Source: Hyalella azteca (Eukaryota > Arthropoda > Malacostraca > Amphipoda > Hyalellidae). From it: a DNA stretch of 64,000 nucleotides. The stretch is from the NCBI RefSeq assembly GCF_000764305.2, contig NW_025944539.1, positions 806,001 to 870,000 of the forward strand, written 5' to 3'. How positions within the stretch are numbered: position 1 is the stretch's first letter; each line of letters begins with the position of its first letter. Made by a program: the position numbers and the translations under genes. Below, in pieces: positions 10,345-22,706 of this stretch. The notes below the pieces were generated by a model. It was not told the DNA's origin, searched no databases, and saw only the letters and a list, made by a program, of their open reading frames with translations.

Positions 10345-13106
10345 CTGATCAGCCAGGTCACGACAATCAGATACGGTGGGGCTTCAACAAATTTAAATGC
10401 GGCATCTAATGATGCAAAGAACTTTTCAATGCAGCGCGATGCAAAGGGCATGATGATTAAAGAACTATACATTTTGTCACGAGAAATGGGGCATTTTTCG
10501 GACAACTTAGTTCTGGTAGATTTAACATAGATCACGTCAAGAGGAATGGGAGGTTTTGGATAACTGCATGTATTCTGGTAGACTTAATATATGCAAAACG
10601 TCACGAGGAATGGGAGGTTTCGGAAAATTACTACACTAGGAATAGGCGTTTTGCGAAAGAGATGTTTTCTCTTACATCAGCTTGTATCTATGTAGGATGG
10701 TTTTTTTCCTTCCATAACACTAAATGGCGAAACGAACTCAAGTAAAATCAGCAACGGAAATATAGGGAGAGTATGAGCATCAAGCGGTTAATTTATGAAC
10801 GGAACCAACTATGGGCAATGAAGAATGAAAAACCGGGACGAAAGTATAACCTTATATCACCGATGGCCAACTTTCAAAACGATTGAGTAACGAAAAAACA
10901 AATAAAAAACGAGGTTTCCTGAATAAGATATAAAGTAAATTTAGAGATAAATAAAACAAAATAACAATAGGCGCTCTGACAAGTATTTAAAAAAATTACG
11001 GACTTTCCTAAACAACATTATTTACGGGTCATTAAGTAACAAGAAAATATAATAGAGCCAAATAGTGAGAATTTAGGACCAAAAAGAGAGCGACGTCAGA
11101 ACCTCGACGGAATGCCAATGAAGGAATCCAAGCCATTCTTGCTGGTCAGTCCAGGGAGAAGAAAAGAAACGGCAGAGATTTTACACTCGGAGAAATATGT
11201 GGGATTCTTTCCGACTAGGGATGCATTTTCATTGACGCGTGCAGAAAGTGTGCCAATAGTCGGATAACGTGAGCGGTTCATTTTTTGAGTGTAGCTGACT
11301 GAAGTTCACACTTTCGAGCTCGATCGAACAACATTTTTAAAATAAGGATAGCATTTTGCAATTGCGATAGCATTACACAAACATAAATAAAAATTCCAGC
11401 AAAAGCAATTAAACAACTCATTAAAAGCCGTGATCACTTGAAGTTAAAATAAATACGGTTAATTGACTCCAGTTGGCAATAAATAGGATAGGTTGGCAAA
11501 GCAAAGAATGCCTGATTGGTCATCGACAAAAGTAAAACAAGTCGAATGAGAGCGACCTGACACAATGAGGCTCGAGCTCGTCAAACAATAGACCAGAAAT
11601 AAAACTTGAAATATCAATCAACTCCTAGGGCTGTAAATATAACCCTGAGACAATGTATGTAAAAACTATAAAAATTGTCTCTATCGATTATTTCTGTGTT
11701 GCGATATGTCTGCATGAGCACAAGTGTGAGATGTCGAAGCACATGTCTATATTTTGTATGTCTTAGTACAGGTCTGGTATTTCAGAGTACAAGTCTGAAA
11801 TGCGTTGTATGCCTTTTTCTCCCTAAGGCAGAGGCTGTCGGGCCGGACGACTGCCGCATCAGTCGGGGCGCCGAAATAAAGACCTGTGTGATCGTTCTTG
11901 CGTTGCTAACTTTCGACTCTATCACTATCATTCGCAAAAGGGCACTTGTAGGCGTTCCAATCAGATAACTTAACTCAAAAACACGGCGACACATATACAT
12001 TTTAAGTTCAAATGGGTTCGATGTGGGTATACAGATTTCCATGATAACCGACTCTTAATTCACGAACACTGTAAGATAATAATTTAGGCACAGAGGAGCT
12101 TTCACATGAGCGGTTAGTCGTACCATCCAGCCTTCACGGCTACCTGGTTCATTCTATCTCTACAAGCTACTCTCCCGGAAAAAGCACGATTCCCGATTAC
12201 TTGTTTGATCCATAAGAATAAGACTGAACATATGTGTGGAAGTATCTTTCCCACAAGGCCATCAACGATTCAGGTAAGCAATGTCGCTTTTTACTGAGTA
12301 GAAACAATTTCAGGGTAGAAACAGGTAGGCCAAGAGATATCAAAGGAAAATAGATGGTGTAGGAGAGATATAAAAAACTTCTAAACGACTTTATGAGCTG
12401 CCTGAGAACAATTTTGCTCCCAATTTGATTAATCGTTGAAGTGTCAAGTCAAGGACCATTACCACTTAATATAAGTGATAGTGAATCATCCTCAAAATAT
12501 CGCTACAATTCATTGAACGACCTTCATCGAACGACCGATCATCTATAATTCCATGACAAGTCATATAAACAAAGAAAAATATTTTATGAAAGTTGTCCTC
12601 GCAAATAATATAAGGGTTGGAATGACGGTATTCATTGTAAAGAACAAGATTCAGTTATAATGACGTTACTATTCCTGTTCTGATGAGGATTATATTGCAG
12701 AGGAAAGATCCAATATTGGAAAGCAGTTTGACTTCATCATGACTCCTCGCATGCTGAGTCAGAGGCGGCAGGCGCTTCAGCCACCTCCACGACTGCCTGA
12801 GACACAGCCCCAGTGAAAATTTACAGACGCGGCAGCTTCTGATTTAGATTATACCAGAAGCTGGGGCGACTCTAAATTTTGTTAGGGGCTATGCGTTTGT
12901 ACCCATAATTTGACTACTTTTTGTGATGCCTCATTAGTAGACCATGTGATGCGAATTTTGCACACTGAAAAACGGTTTATGCGCGGAACTAAATATGAAA
13001 TTAAAATAATATTCAAATATTATTAGTTACATTTAAAATCTTCTATTCACCACGACTATTTGATGATGTACATGGAAATAGATCAAAATATTGCGGTTAA
13101 TTCGGT
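10345..13106. other. Unassigned stretch
   Basis: No gene recognised. 10500-10640 contains a repeated phrase (gtcacgagaaatggggcattttt / gtcaagaggaatgggaggttt / gtcacgaggaatgggaggttt) at roughly 90-bp and 60-bp spacing, a small diverged direct repeat. The frame 11096-11281 (minus, 61 codons) and the pair of opposing frames near 11675-12042 have no motif I know. 11820-11900 is a locally GC-rich patch. Confidence 0.35.
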
Positions 13107-13134
13107 GGGAATCCTCCAAAAATGGAGGATTCCC
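13107..13134. other. Perfect 12-bp hairpin with 4-base loop
   Basis: GGGAATCCTCCA (13107-13118) and TGGAGGATTCCC (13123-13134) are exact reverse complements around AAAA. It lies about 80 bp upstream of the degenerate MITE-like block at 13212. No T-rich tail follows, and a bacterial-type terminator would make no sense in this genome. Confidence 0.6.
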
Positions 13135-13211
13135 TCAGTAAGTATAGGTTACGTATTTGTTGATAATTTTGCACGAAATTTATCTGTGGTACACGTATCA
13201 ACCCAAGCACA

Positions 13212-13270
13212 CGCAGCGGCCCATTTCTTATTTGTGATTGGTGGATTTAGCTTAAAAAAATTTTTCACTG
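13212..13270 (+). mobile_element. Degenerate MITE-like block (copy D)
   Basis: TTTGTGATTGGTGGATTTAG followed by CTTAAA resembles the interior word TATGATTGGTGGATTTTGCT of the MITE family, and ttcttatttgtgatt matches its tttcttgtctatgatt. The termini are not recognisable. It may be an old copy or a related subfamily. Confidence 0.35.
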
Positions 13271-15226
13271 ATTCAAATAAGGTCTCTTAGGCAAACAGGG
13301 TAATTGTAAGCTGGGTAAAACGAACCCATTTTTCAAACTATAGTTCCGACATAACACACTGTTTGTACTGAATGCACTGTTCTGACTGAACGTAATATTC
13401 CGACTGAACGAACTAAGCGATGATTATAATTAAGCCTAGAAAACAATCATACAAGTATTTACACAAATGCATTCATAAGAAAAATGGAGATTCAAGCTAT
13501 TTTTGTTTGAAACTACTCTTCTGTTGAAATACTTAAATGTTGAAATACTTGAAGTCAGTTCAGTGCAAAATATCTTGACAAATTTTCATTTGAGAAATTG
13601 TTAGCTTGTTACCACTTAGGAACGATGCAAGATCAGCAAATCTTATGAAATTCTTTCAAAGTTGAAGAGGAACCAACAATAAATTTGAAAGCAGGCGTTT
13701 CTGTGGAAAACATATACGCCAGTTTCAGGTGGCAAGTATATATAGCCGCCGGAAAATAATGCATCGTTAGACGATACATTAACTTGACCTAAATTTTGCG
13801 GTAGTTTGCACGGAGCAGCGTTAGGAATGTTTCAAGTTTCCAGTTCGTGAGGCAACGTTTAAAACTTTATAAGAAAGATGAACAGAGAGAGAATTAAAGA
13901 AAGAAAATTAGTAATAGATTAGGCTAAAATTCAATTTAAACGATTAAAGCTTATTAAAATATCGTTGTGAAACTTAAATGCAAATTTTATAAGCATGCTA
14001 AGAGTCGCGGAAAGAATATTTAGCGATAGTTTGTCAGAATCGCGCAACATTTAATCTATTTAAGAAAAATCTAGTTGCAGGTATTTAGTTACGAATACTA
14101 TTGGGTAGTATTTGAACTGTGCCTACGATGATCAACATGCACAGTACGGAAGGCTTAATGAAACGAATATAATTCGTTATAAGCAAAGAAATTTAGCAAA
14201 TGTTTTGCCGATTTAAATTAATAAAAGATGAGTCTCAGCAATATTTGGGTAATTTTAATAAAAAATACGAGTACTTAATTACTAGATGCAAAAAAGTAGC
14301 ACAATTCCACAGTATAGTACAAAGGTAAATTGACGTTCAAAACTACAAATTCAACAGCGTCGAAGATTCAGAGATGTGTGATGAAAACCGCCTCCATCCA
14401 ATGACACGCAGAATAGCAGCACTAACACTACGCTCCACTTCTTGCACTATGTAGCTCAAAAATATGGAGTAAAGGAGCCATTCAAATACATGCATAATAG
14501 CAGTGTCGACGACGCCAGTTTATGCACTATAATTAATGTACCGTAGATCTACGTCATGACCAGCACAATGGCAGCCGCTACACGTTCTTTTCCAGCTACA
14601 CTAATGCAGGAATTTTCTTTACGACTCGCACGTGAGAAGAGGCAGGCTCTTGCTGTAACGTCTTCCAAAGTGGTACTTACGTAACTCCTCCCGACAGTGC
14701 GGCAGTCGTTTTGAAATAGTGCCTATAGCTGCCCGCCTCATGGCGAGTTGGAATGAGATTAAGGTTCTTCAAACTGAGCCTTAACTCAATGACTTTGTTT
14801 TAGTCAATGTTAGTCAGTAAAATCTTTCAATATTTGATTTTCTTTAGACTTCACTAGGCACATAACTTCTTCCACATAGAAATAATTAAGGCAAGTTTGA
14901 TGAAAGTTTAACTTTGAAACTTATTCGAAACTTGTTGAAAATCCGCAGAGAACTGAACATTTAAGGATGATCTCATTTTTGCTCCTCTGTATTTATTATA
15001 AAATTCTCAGAGTAATAACTCATTTTATGCTCCTTTAGAACGTTAGCTCCACTTCAAACCTAAAATTTTACTTCATGAATAACAATTTTGAAGAAAATTT
15101 CGAGAATCACACATTTATTTTCATGATAGACATAGCGCAGCTTTTCAGCAACAGGTGGAGTGCCTGATGCGCACACGACCGCGGCAGCGGTCTTAAGTTC
15201 AGAAAGAACAAAAAGAAACAAACACA
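13271..15226. other. Unassigned AT-rich stretch
   Basis: No gene recognised. A TATA-like word (agtatatatagccgccgg) occurs at about 13735 and is followed by a small inverted pair (atcgttagacgat); with no transcript or second element this is not called as a promoter. Confidence 0.3.
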
Positions 15227-15953
15227 TTTTCTGACAATGAAAGTCAACGAACGCATTCTCTGGTAACGAAAGTCACCGAAGTGAACGAACACATTCTCTG
15301 GTAACGAAAGTCAACGAACACATTCTCTGGCAACGAAAAGCAACGAACACATTAATATCTGGCAACGACAGTCAACGAACGCATTCTCTGGCAACGAAAG
15401 TAAACGAACACATTCTCCGGCATGGAAAGTCAACAAACACATTCTCTGGCAACTAAAGTAAACGATCACATTCTCTGGTAACGAAAGTAAACGAACACAT
15501 TCTCTGGCAACTAAAATGAACGAACACATTATCTGGCAACGAGAGGCAACGAACACATTCTCTGGTAACGAAAGTCAACGAACACATTCTCTGGCAACGA
15601 GAGGCAACGAACACATTCTCTGGTAACGAAAGTGAACGAACGCATTCTCTGGCAACGAAAGGCAACGAACACATTCTCTGGCAACGAGGGGCAACGAACA
15701 CATTCTCTGGTAACAAAAGTGAACGAACGCATTCTCTGGCAACGAGGGGCAACGAACACATTCTCTGGTAACAAAAGTGAACGAACACATTCTCTGGCAA
15801 CGAAAAGCAACGAACAAATTCTCAGGTAGCGAACACATTCTCTGGCAACGAACACATTCTCTGGCAACGAACACATTCTCTGGCAACGAGCAGCAACGAA
15901 CACATTCTCTGGCAATTAATGAAAGGCAACGAATACGTTCTCTGGCAACGATC
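15227..15953. repeat. Minisatellite, 30-bp unit, about 24 copies
   Basis: Unit aacacattctctggcaacga followed by aagtcaacg, with variants aagtgaacg, gaggcaacg, aggggcaacg and taacgaaag. Around 15825-15890 units collapse to about 20 bp (attctctggcaacgaacac). The 30-bp period gives open frames on both strands (for example 15453-15800 minus) that are repetitions of a 10-residue word. Confidence 0.96.
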
Positions 15954-18900
15954 GGTTCGGTTCATAAGAGAGATTTGCATGGAATTTTAATTAGCATCCG
16001 AAAAAGCAACCGTTTGTACTCAATTCTGATTTTATAACCGGTAAAAGATTATTCTAGTTTGAAAGAAATTACTTATAATGAAAGCATTCAGTAAGTTTGC
16101 AGTACGAGATTGGCGGGCGGCCTGAATTAAAATTGTGTTACCGAGAGAGCGCTTGAATACTCCTGCCTAGAAATGTGTGCCGCTTGTGTAGATATGATTA
16201 CACAGATGTGTGCAGACGCGGCCACACATGTAGATGTGTGTAGAAACTGCCACACAATCATAATATATCTTAATGAATGAACATCGAAATGAATATTCGA
16301 TTTTTTAAGCCTTTCCGCTTCGATACAAACCTCGCATTGCATATTTACTATACTGTGTCATTAGAATCCTATTGACACAACGGATAACTCATTCAAATAT
16401 TCGGAACTGCGAGCAAATTAAGGAGGTGGAAAATTTAATTAGTTGTTTTACGAATCGTATCAGATACTTCGTGCTTTGATATAGCGTTTCAAATAAACAT
16501 CAATGTCCTAAAACTATATGAAACGTGAGAGCGCATCCCAATTATCCGCACATTATCATCGATAGGGATAATGACCCCTAGAGAGCGTTCATGATCACCG
16601 CATCCCATTCATGTACGGCAAGCACGGTTTGCCGGACACATCACTCTTTCCAACAACAACCCTAGAATAGAAATCACAACATGTATAAACAGGTCTTTTA
16701 GTAATTCCAACCAACATGTTACCTGTTCTGGTTCACTAACTTTCCCCCTCCCGAGAATTCCACCCTAAATAAAATCCCTCTATCGCCGTATGTCACTTTC
16801 CTGGAATATAATTTTCAACTTAAAGTATACGTAAATTATTGAGTGTAGCAACCTGAGGACGTTTGTACGCAACAGAGAACATTTTAAAGTTGTCGTACGT
16901 GGCGGCAACCATCAGTGCAAGTCATTTTGCGCTCACTAGAACGTATCCTTTTTGGGAAGTATATATAGGCTTGTGACAATATTGCTCCGGTTACTCAATT
17001 ATCAGGAGGTAGAGGGTTAAAGTTGGCCTGATATAACACCTACGTTTTCGTGTTCATGATCCACTGCGCACGCTCTAGTTTATGCCTGAAATAAGGACGA
17101 TGTTTTAAGCCCGAGCGCCCACAGTGTGCTAGCAACGAGCGATCATCAATACGTCACGCACTTTAATATTTCGAGTTTATGTATACACTGGGGAAATTCC
17201 CAGAGCGGTGCTGTAAATTGATGTATTGACCTGGAGTTCAGGCACATATAAAATTTCCGGCTTTATGCTGCTTTCAACACAATTAGGTAATGCCAAAAAT
17301 CTTGTAGTTGTATATTTGAGTCTAGCATACAGTAGATGGGGTGGTTATAACCTCCAGAATTTGCTAACCAAGTAAATGAAAAATTTCTCAATAACTTTTA
17401 AAAGTATAAAGACGTAAGATACCGTTCAACCAACATGAATCAACAGTACCAAAAGTTTATCGGCAAAAATAAATTCATTTAAAAAAAACTGTGAAGAGCT
17501 ATCATCAAAGAGAACAGCTTCAATTGCAGCCGCTCTCGCAAACAAATATAATGAAAATAACTTGTATCGAGAATTGATGAATGACAACTTGTTGATCTTG
17601 CATTGCATCAGTCAAAGGCGGCGTATTTTTACCTGAACTCCTAAATTGTGCTGTCGGCAAGCAATGCATTTAAGGCAATGATTGCTTGTTATTGACAATT
17701 TCCGCGATAGCATCTCCGGCAGACATCCCCATACATGCTCAGGCATCTCCTGATATATACAGACATTTCCAGACATGCCAAGGCATTCTTAGACATCTCT
17801 AGAAATTTAATACATGTCGAGGAATCACTAGACATCACTATATATGCATATAGAGGCATCCATTTCCTCAAAATTAGTTTTTAAAATTTTGCAGAATCAC
17901 GTTGGCGTATGTCATAAAATAATATCACACTGACGTAATATAATACGAGGAATAGCTTCAAATTTCTAGCTCGGAAATTAATATTTCCAGCAAGCATGTA
18001 AATATACGTGTAGATCAATGAGCAGAACGCAAGGTTTCCATAGCAAAACAAAATCTCATCGAGATTCAGCGACGACAGTTAATGAAGTGCGTCAATCTAA
18101 CTTCGCTCTAGACTTCGACTGGAAAACTTTGAGCGGCGACACGATCAAAGACCGTCTGACTCTGCTGAAAAAAAATTGTCGTAGTCGCAACATATTTAAG
18201 TCATAAAACTATATCATAATCGCAGAAACTATATGGATATACTGGATATGTTTAGTTAAGTTGTAATTAAGCTCAAGCCGTGGATTGTGGGTTCCTTTTA
18301 TACTTAACCTTTTGAAATCAATCCTAATTTAATTTTACCCTTAGACGAATGAGCTCAATTGCAACTCGAACTCAAATTTTTTTTGAAGAGCGTTTTTAGG
18401 TTTTCATCAGGCGAAGCACTAGACATCTGCAAATTTGAAAGGGAACAAACTAAAAAAATTACAAATGAAAAATGAACAAGCAGTAGGTTAGGAAAATTAT
18501 AATTCTTAACTACTCACACGTTATCAAACATTTATGTCAATGAAAATTTAACCATTATATAAGCTAGAAGGACACAACATGCCATTTAAGTTATTAACTA
18601 TCAAACTCCAATCATAATTGACTCTGGCAAGAAAATCATCTTCCTCTTCACCTCCAGACACCTACATGCATGAACGCTAATCGCTTTCCTGGGAATGGAA
18701 ATGTCACCGCCTCGAAATTAGTTCGATATTGAGCAATCAACTGAACTTGCGTTCCCTTGAGAGATAAAATTCAGCCTGGTCGGCGTCGCCCCCAGCAACG
18801 CTGTTCCTTTATGCTCGAAGGCAGCGGAAAAAACTCGATATCCTGATCAACTTTTGACTAATTTTTAATGTGGAAGCCCCAGCCAGATATGAATATTCAA

Positions 18901-19608
18901 TCAAATACAACTAGGCTCCCTTGGAATTGATATCGAGTAAGAATTGAAAGCGATAATGTTGGTGTTGTTAAGACATTAAAGATATAGGTTAATTAACTGG
19001 AAGACATAATTACTAATCATTGAGCGAGGTATATAATTAATAATGAATTTGTCCACTTGACGCATACCAGAAATTACAATGGTTGTTGTGTTAGGAAATT
19101 TACATACAAAACCGTGGCTTCCTTGTCTGTACTAATAACTACAACATTAATAAACTTCGTCATATATTTTTTTGGAACGTAATATCAACTCAAGACTGAC
19201 GTCCCATGATAAAGCTGCTGAATCAATGAATCAGTAGAATTGGCTTGCAAAAATGAACGAGCGAGTGAATAATTTAACCAATTTACTAACAAGCTACTAA
19301 CATTTACTAAAATTTATATTCACAAACGAATCGACACTTGAATCTTGATGTTTTCGAACAAATTGTTACTAGTCATAGCGAACAGACTTTGTATATCTTA
19401 TTCCGGCAGGATGACATCGTAACATTGTTCAATTATTATCCGAAAATTTTCGCGTCGTACACTTTAATATTTCATGACAGTTTACTCCCAGGTTTAGAAG
19501 TTCTTTCTGATCCTTGCTCAGAGTGAGGGAGGACAGGTTGTTATATCCATCAGTAGAATGCGGAAGACTTATGTCTCCTCGGTACAGGCGATTGAGTTTA
19601 CGAAGAGT
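15954..19608. other. Unassigned stretch
   Basis: No gene recognised. 16150-16260 has a loose repeat of the words atgtgtg and gccacac. 16880-17010 includes a TATA-like agtatatataggc. 17700-17835 is a loose array of agacat-type words (cagacatctcc, agacatttcc, agacatgcc) with about 13-bp spacing. The frames 17426-17608, 18018-18206 and 19338-19526 look like chance. Confidence 0.35.
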
Positions 19609-19762
19609 CCAGGGGCCATACTTTCAAAACTCGCTAAGTGAACGTAAGTACTTACGCTATATTTTCTTGTCTATGATTGGAGGATTTTGCTTGAAAGCCC
19701 GTCAATGATTGGCTGATGAACAATTACGATCTCTTAACTTTTTTTGAAAGTATTGGCCCTGA
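19609..19762 (+). mobile_element. MITE copy E, at the end of the Penelope-like element
   Basis: Starts CAGGGGCCATACTTTCAAAA and ends TTTTGAAAGTATTGGCCCTG, same orientation as copy A. Its right end touches the left inverted arm of the Penelope-like element: the reading frame of that arm runs straight into the MITE terminus near 19760, so the MITE either inserted into it or marks its breakpoint. Confidence 0.85.
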
Positions 19763-20276
19763 GTTTCACGCTGTTGTCGTAGGTATCCTGAAGCCTGCTA
19801 AGTTCATCGGTGATCTGGAGATGAAGTTGAGGGCTTGGGATGTATTCGGTTAGACGAAGATAGTTCTCGGTGTTTTCAAGCTTCAATTGTTTCAGTTCAT
19901 GGTGAACAATATTAATTTGCCTTTCAATCAGTTGGAATCTGTATCTCACAGTTATTTATTCCTCTCTCGCTGCCGGGTCATGGGTTCGAACATTGGTGTA
20001 GTTTGGCAGAAGATTTTCTCTAATGCATGTTTCGTTGAAGACCAGAGAGTATTTCTTATTGACAATTTTCTTATTGTTTTTCTCTATTCGGAGAATTAGG
20101 CTCTTGATAGGAACTGAAAAGTCAAATATCAGGTTTCCAAGGGACATTTATTATAATTTTAATTTACGACGTTTAGAATGCAACTTCATTCATTATCAAG
20201 TAGAAGAGGAAGAGTTTTGCAACGCTAGAAATTGAAATTTTGAAATGACATTAGTACAAACATAGGTATTATGGAT
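19763..20276 (-). pseudogene. Penelope-like element, left inverted arm (N-terminal coding remnant)
   Basis: The minus strand reads an open segment (20147 to 19956) with the words NLIFDF, RIEKNNKKIV, FNETCIRENLLP and HDPAAREE, then after a break continues (19949 to 19734) with YRFQLIERQINIVHHELKQL and a Leu/Gln-rich helical stretch. This word order resembles the region ahead of the reverse transcriptase in Penelope-like retroelements (basic helical segment, short Cys-containing block). 19855-20276 is an inverted copy of 20791-21211. The stop between the two open pieces and the absent reverse transcriptase show it is not functional. Assignment rests on recollection of family patterns and on the neighbouring GIY-YIG-flank fragment. 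Confidence 0.5.
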
Positions 20277-20581
20277 ACAGATTGAAATCAAAGCTTAAAT
20301 TAAGAGAACAGTTTCAACGTCCTGATAAATCCGGTAGTTTGCAAATTAATAGCTGGAGATTCCTGCTTGATGATGAGAGCCTCAGCTATCGTCAGTCTTG
20401 TGGCGTCTGGGCATCTCATGATGAACGGACATCAAAACCAGCGTGCCATTGACGTCAGCGACGCCGATTGACAGCGTATCATTGTCAGTGACGTACCATT
20501 GGAAGCGTGTCATTGACGTCAAAACCGAACGGACAATGAACCAGCATCCAACGAAAGTATTATAACAATTTATTACCAAAA
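20277..20581. other. Spacer between the inverted arms
   Basis: No recognisable coding. 20420-20530 repeats the words cattgacgtca / cattgtcagtgacgtaccattgg three times with small changes, a short tandem patch rich in tgacgtca-type (CRE-like) palindromes. Confidence 0.4.
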
Positions 20582-20800
20582 TCAGATGACTGAAGGCCAC
20601 AAGACTGACGAAAGAGTCCTCGAATCAATTGTGCTCAATAACATCAGAAGCACCACCACAGCTGACCGAATCAAACTACTGATTTACTATAAAAACATGA
20701 AAGTCAAGAATTTAATAATGAAAAATAATCCATGCAAAAAGTCGGGCCCATTGCAAGAAACTAATTTTATTTACAAATATTCCTGTCACAATCCATAATA
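20582..20800 (+). pseudogene. Penelope-like element, linker before the GIY-YIG endonuclease
   Basis: The plus frame from 20586 reads DRIKLLIYYKNMKVKNLIM, then a KNNPCKKSGPLQ-type stretch and TNFIYKYSCHNP before a stop. In Penelope-like elements this kind of 'LIIYYKN..K...L..KN' block followed by 'TN.VY.Y.C' leads into the GIY-YIG endonuclease that nicks the target; here the frame ends just where that domain should begin. It lies head-on next to the N-terminal-type right arm, the order expected at the junction of a partial tandem copy. Non-functional fragment. Confidence 0.55.
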
Positions 20801-21211
20801 CCTATGTTTGTACTAATGTCATTTCAAAATTTCAATTTCTAGCGTTGCAAAACTCTTCCTCTTCTACTTGATAATGAATGAAGTTGCATTCGAAACGTCG
20901 TAAATTAAAATTATAATAAAATGTCCCTTGCAAACCTGATATTTGACTTTTCAGTCCTATCAAGAGCCTAATTCCCCGAATAGAGAAAAACAATAAGAAA
21001 TTTGTCAATAAGAAATACTCTCTGGTCTTCAACGAAACATGCATTAGAGAAAATCTTCTGCCAAACTACACCAATGTTCGAACCCAGGACCCGGCAGCGA
21101 GAGAGTATCAATAACTGTGAGATACAAATTCTAACTAATTGAAAGGTAAATTAATATTACTCGCCATGAACTGGAACAATTGAAGCTTGAAAACACCGAG
21201 AACTATCTTCG
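20791..21211 (+). pseudogene. Penelope-like element, right inverted arm
   Basis: Near-perfect reverse complement of 19855-20276 (421 versus 422 bp; scattered substitutions and small indels). The plus strand carries the same words as the left arm (NLIFDF, FNETC-like block as STKHAL after a shift) but with more frameshifts and stops, so this arm has decayed further. The two arms and the roughly 514-bp centre make a large fold-back structure. Confidence 0.6.
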
Positions 21212-21282
21212 TTTAATATTTCAATACATTATTTGAACGAAAGCGATTTATATTGAAACTAATAGATAAGAACCTGAAAAAA

Positions 21283-21441
21283 TACAGAAAAAATATAACA
21301 CAGTACTCACTGCAGTAAGTGACAGAGAGCGCATTTTCTCGTCGACGAAAACGCGTTGGTCGCGGACGGACAGACAGACGGACGGACATGACGAGCACAA
21401 TAGCGCATTCTTTCCATAAATGAGAAAATGCCCTAAAAAGT
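21283..21441 (+). mobile_element. Microsatellite-carrying dispersed element M, copy 1
   Basis: Left block: AACACAGTACTCACTGCAGT then AGAGCGCATTTTCTCGTCGA and CGAAAACGCG. Centre: a short GACGGACA-type run (21363-21388). Right block: ATGACGAGCACAATAGCGCA then TAAATGAGAAAATGCCCTAA. The words gcgcattttctc and gagaaaatgcg(c) form an internal inverted pair bracketing the microsatellite. Same plan in three other copies. Confidence 0.8.
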
Positions 21442-21545
21442 GCAGAAGTTTTTAATACAGCGGACGATGTCAGTAATAAAAACTCGATAATTCGATTTAT
21501 TAGATATTAACAGGTGAGACACGATCGGTTAACTTGATGGTAGAG

Positions 21546-21810
21546 AAACATCGTTTTACCACTCTACCTAAAGTGGACAAACATCGTTTTACCACTCTAC
21601 CTAAAATGGACAAACATCGTTTTACCACTCTACCTAAAGTGGACAAACATCGTTTTACCACTCTACCTAAAGTGGAGAAACATCTTTTTACTACTCTACC
21701 TAAAGTGGACAAACATCGTTTTACCACTCTACCTAAAATGGACAAACATCGTTTTACCACTCTACCTAAAATGGGCAAACATCTTTTTACCACTCTACCT
21801 AAAGTGGACA
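21546..21810. repeat. Minisatellite, 33-bp unit, 8 copies
   Basis: Unit aaacatcgttttaccactct followed by acctaaagtggac, exactly eight units with few changes (ctttttac for cgttttac in units 4 and 8). The 33-bp period makes both strands open (11-residue repeats), which is not evidence for a protein. Confidence 0.97.
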
Positions 21811-21962
21811 ACAATAACTCAATCGTCCGCATTTCACAGCATAAACTACAACACCCTGGAACACCCTTTCAAAAACAAAATTTACATACGGTGAAGTTTT
21901 AATGCCTAAGCCAGCGAATAATTTTATACTGACATGCCTCAGCACAGCAGTAGAGTCTATCC

Positions 21963-22275
21963 NNNNNNNNNNNNNNNNNNNNNNNNNNNNNNNNNNNNNN
22001 NNNNNNNNNNNNNNNNNNNNNNNNNNNNNNNNNNNNNNNNNNNNNNNNNNNNNNNNNNNNNNNNNNNNNNNNNNNNNNNNNNNNNNNNNNNNNNNNNNNN
22101 NNNNNNNNNNNNNNNNNNNNNNNNNNNNNNNNNNNNNNNNNNNNNNNNNNNNNNNNNNNNNNNNNNNNNNNNNNNNNNNNNNNNNNNNNNNNNNNNNNNN
22201 NNNNNNNNNNNNNNNNNNNNNNNNNNNNNNNNNNNNNNNNNNNNNNNNNNNNNNNNNNNNNNNNNNNNNNNNNNN
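21963..22275. other. Assembly gap (313 N)
   Basis: Unknown bases. The right edge falls directly in the 38-bp minisatellite, so the array very likely continues into the gap and its copy number is not known. Confidence 0.99.
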
Positions 22276-22706
22276 AATTTCAGCCAAGTCTCCTCACCCG
22301 CCAACGCGAGTATAATTTCAGCCAAGTCTCCTCACCCGCCAACGCGAGTATAATTTCAGCCAAGTCTCCTCACCCGCCAACGCGAGTATAATTTCAGCCA
22401 AGTCTCCACACCCGCTAACGTGAGTACAATTTCAGCCAAGTCTCCTTACCCGCTAACGCGAGTACAATTTCAGCACAGTCTCCTTACCCGCTAACGCGAG
22501 TACAATTTCAGCACAGTCTCATCCCCCGCTAACGCGAGTACAATTTCAGCCAAGTCTCCTTACCCGCTAACGTGAGTACAATTTCAGCCAAGTCTCCTTA
22601 CCCGCTAACGCGAGTACAATTTCAGCACAGTCTCCTTCCCGGTAACGCGAGTACAATTTCAGCCAAGTCTCCTCACCAGCTAACGCGAGTACAATTTCAG
22701 CACAGT
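22276..22706. repeat. Minisatellite, 38-bp unit, about 11 copies visible
   Basis: Unit aatttcagccaagtctcctc followed by acccgccaacgcgagtat; the first two units are identical. Later units change ccaacgcgagtat to ctaacgcgagtac and ccaag to cacag. Left part lost in the N gap. The gradient from identical to diverged units points to recent expansion at the gap side. Confidence 0.95.

Noticed and set aside
11096..11281. 61-codon minus-strand frame
   Set aside because: No motif recognised and no second copy in the window.
13730..13800. TATA-like word agtatatatagcc
   Set aside because: AT-rich DNA gives many such words; no initiator, transcript or gene follows.
15311..15915. Overlapping repeat-word frames on both strands
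   Set aside because: Product of the 30-bp period; no start context or domain.
19980..20000. tRNA B-box-like gggttcgaac in the Penelope-like arm
   Set aside because: It is explained by the coding words of the arm; no A-box or cloverleaf nearby.
21902..22353. Frames spanning the N gap
   Set aside because: They consist mostly of unknown bases.
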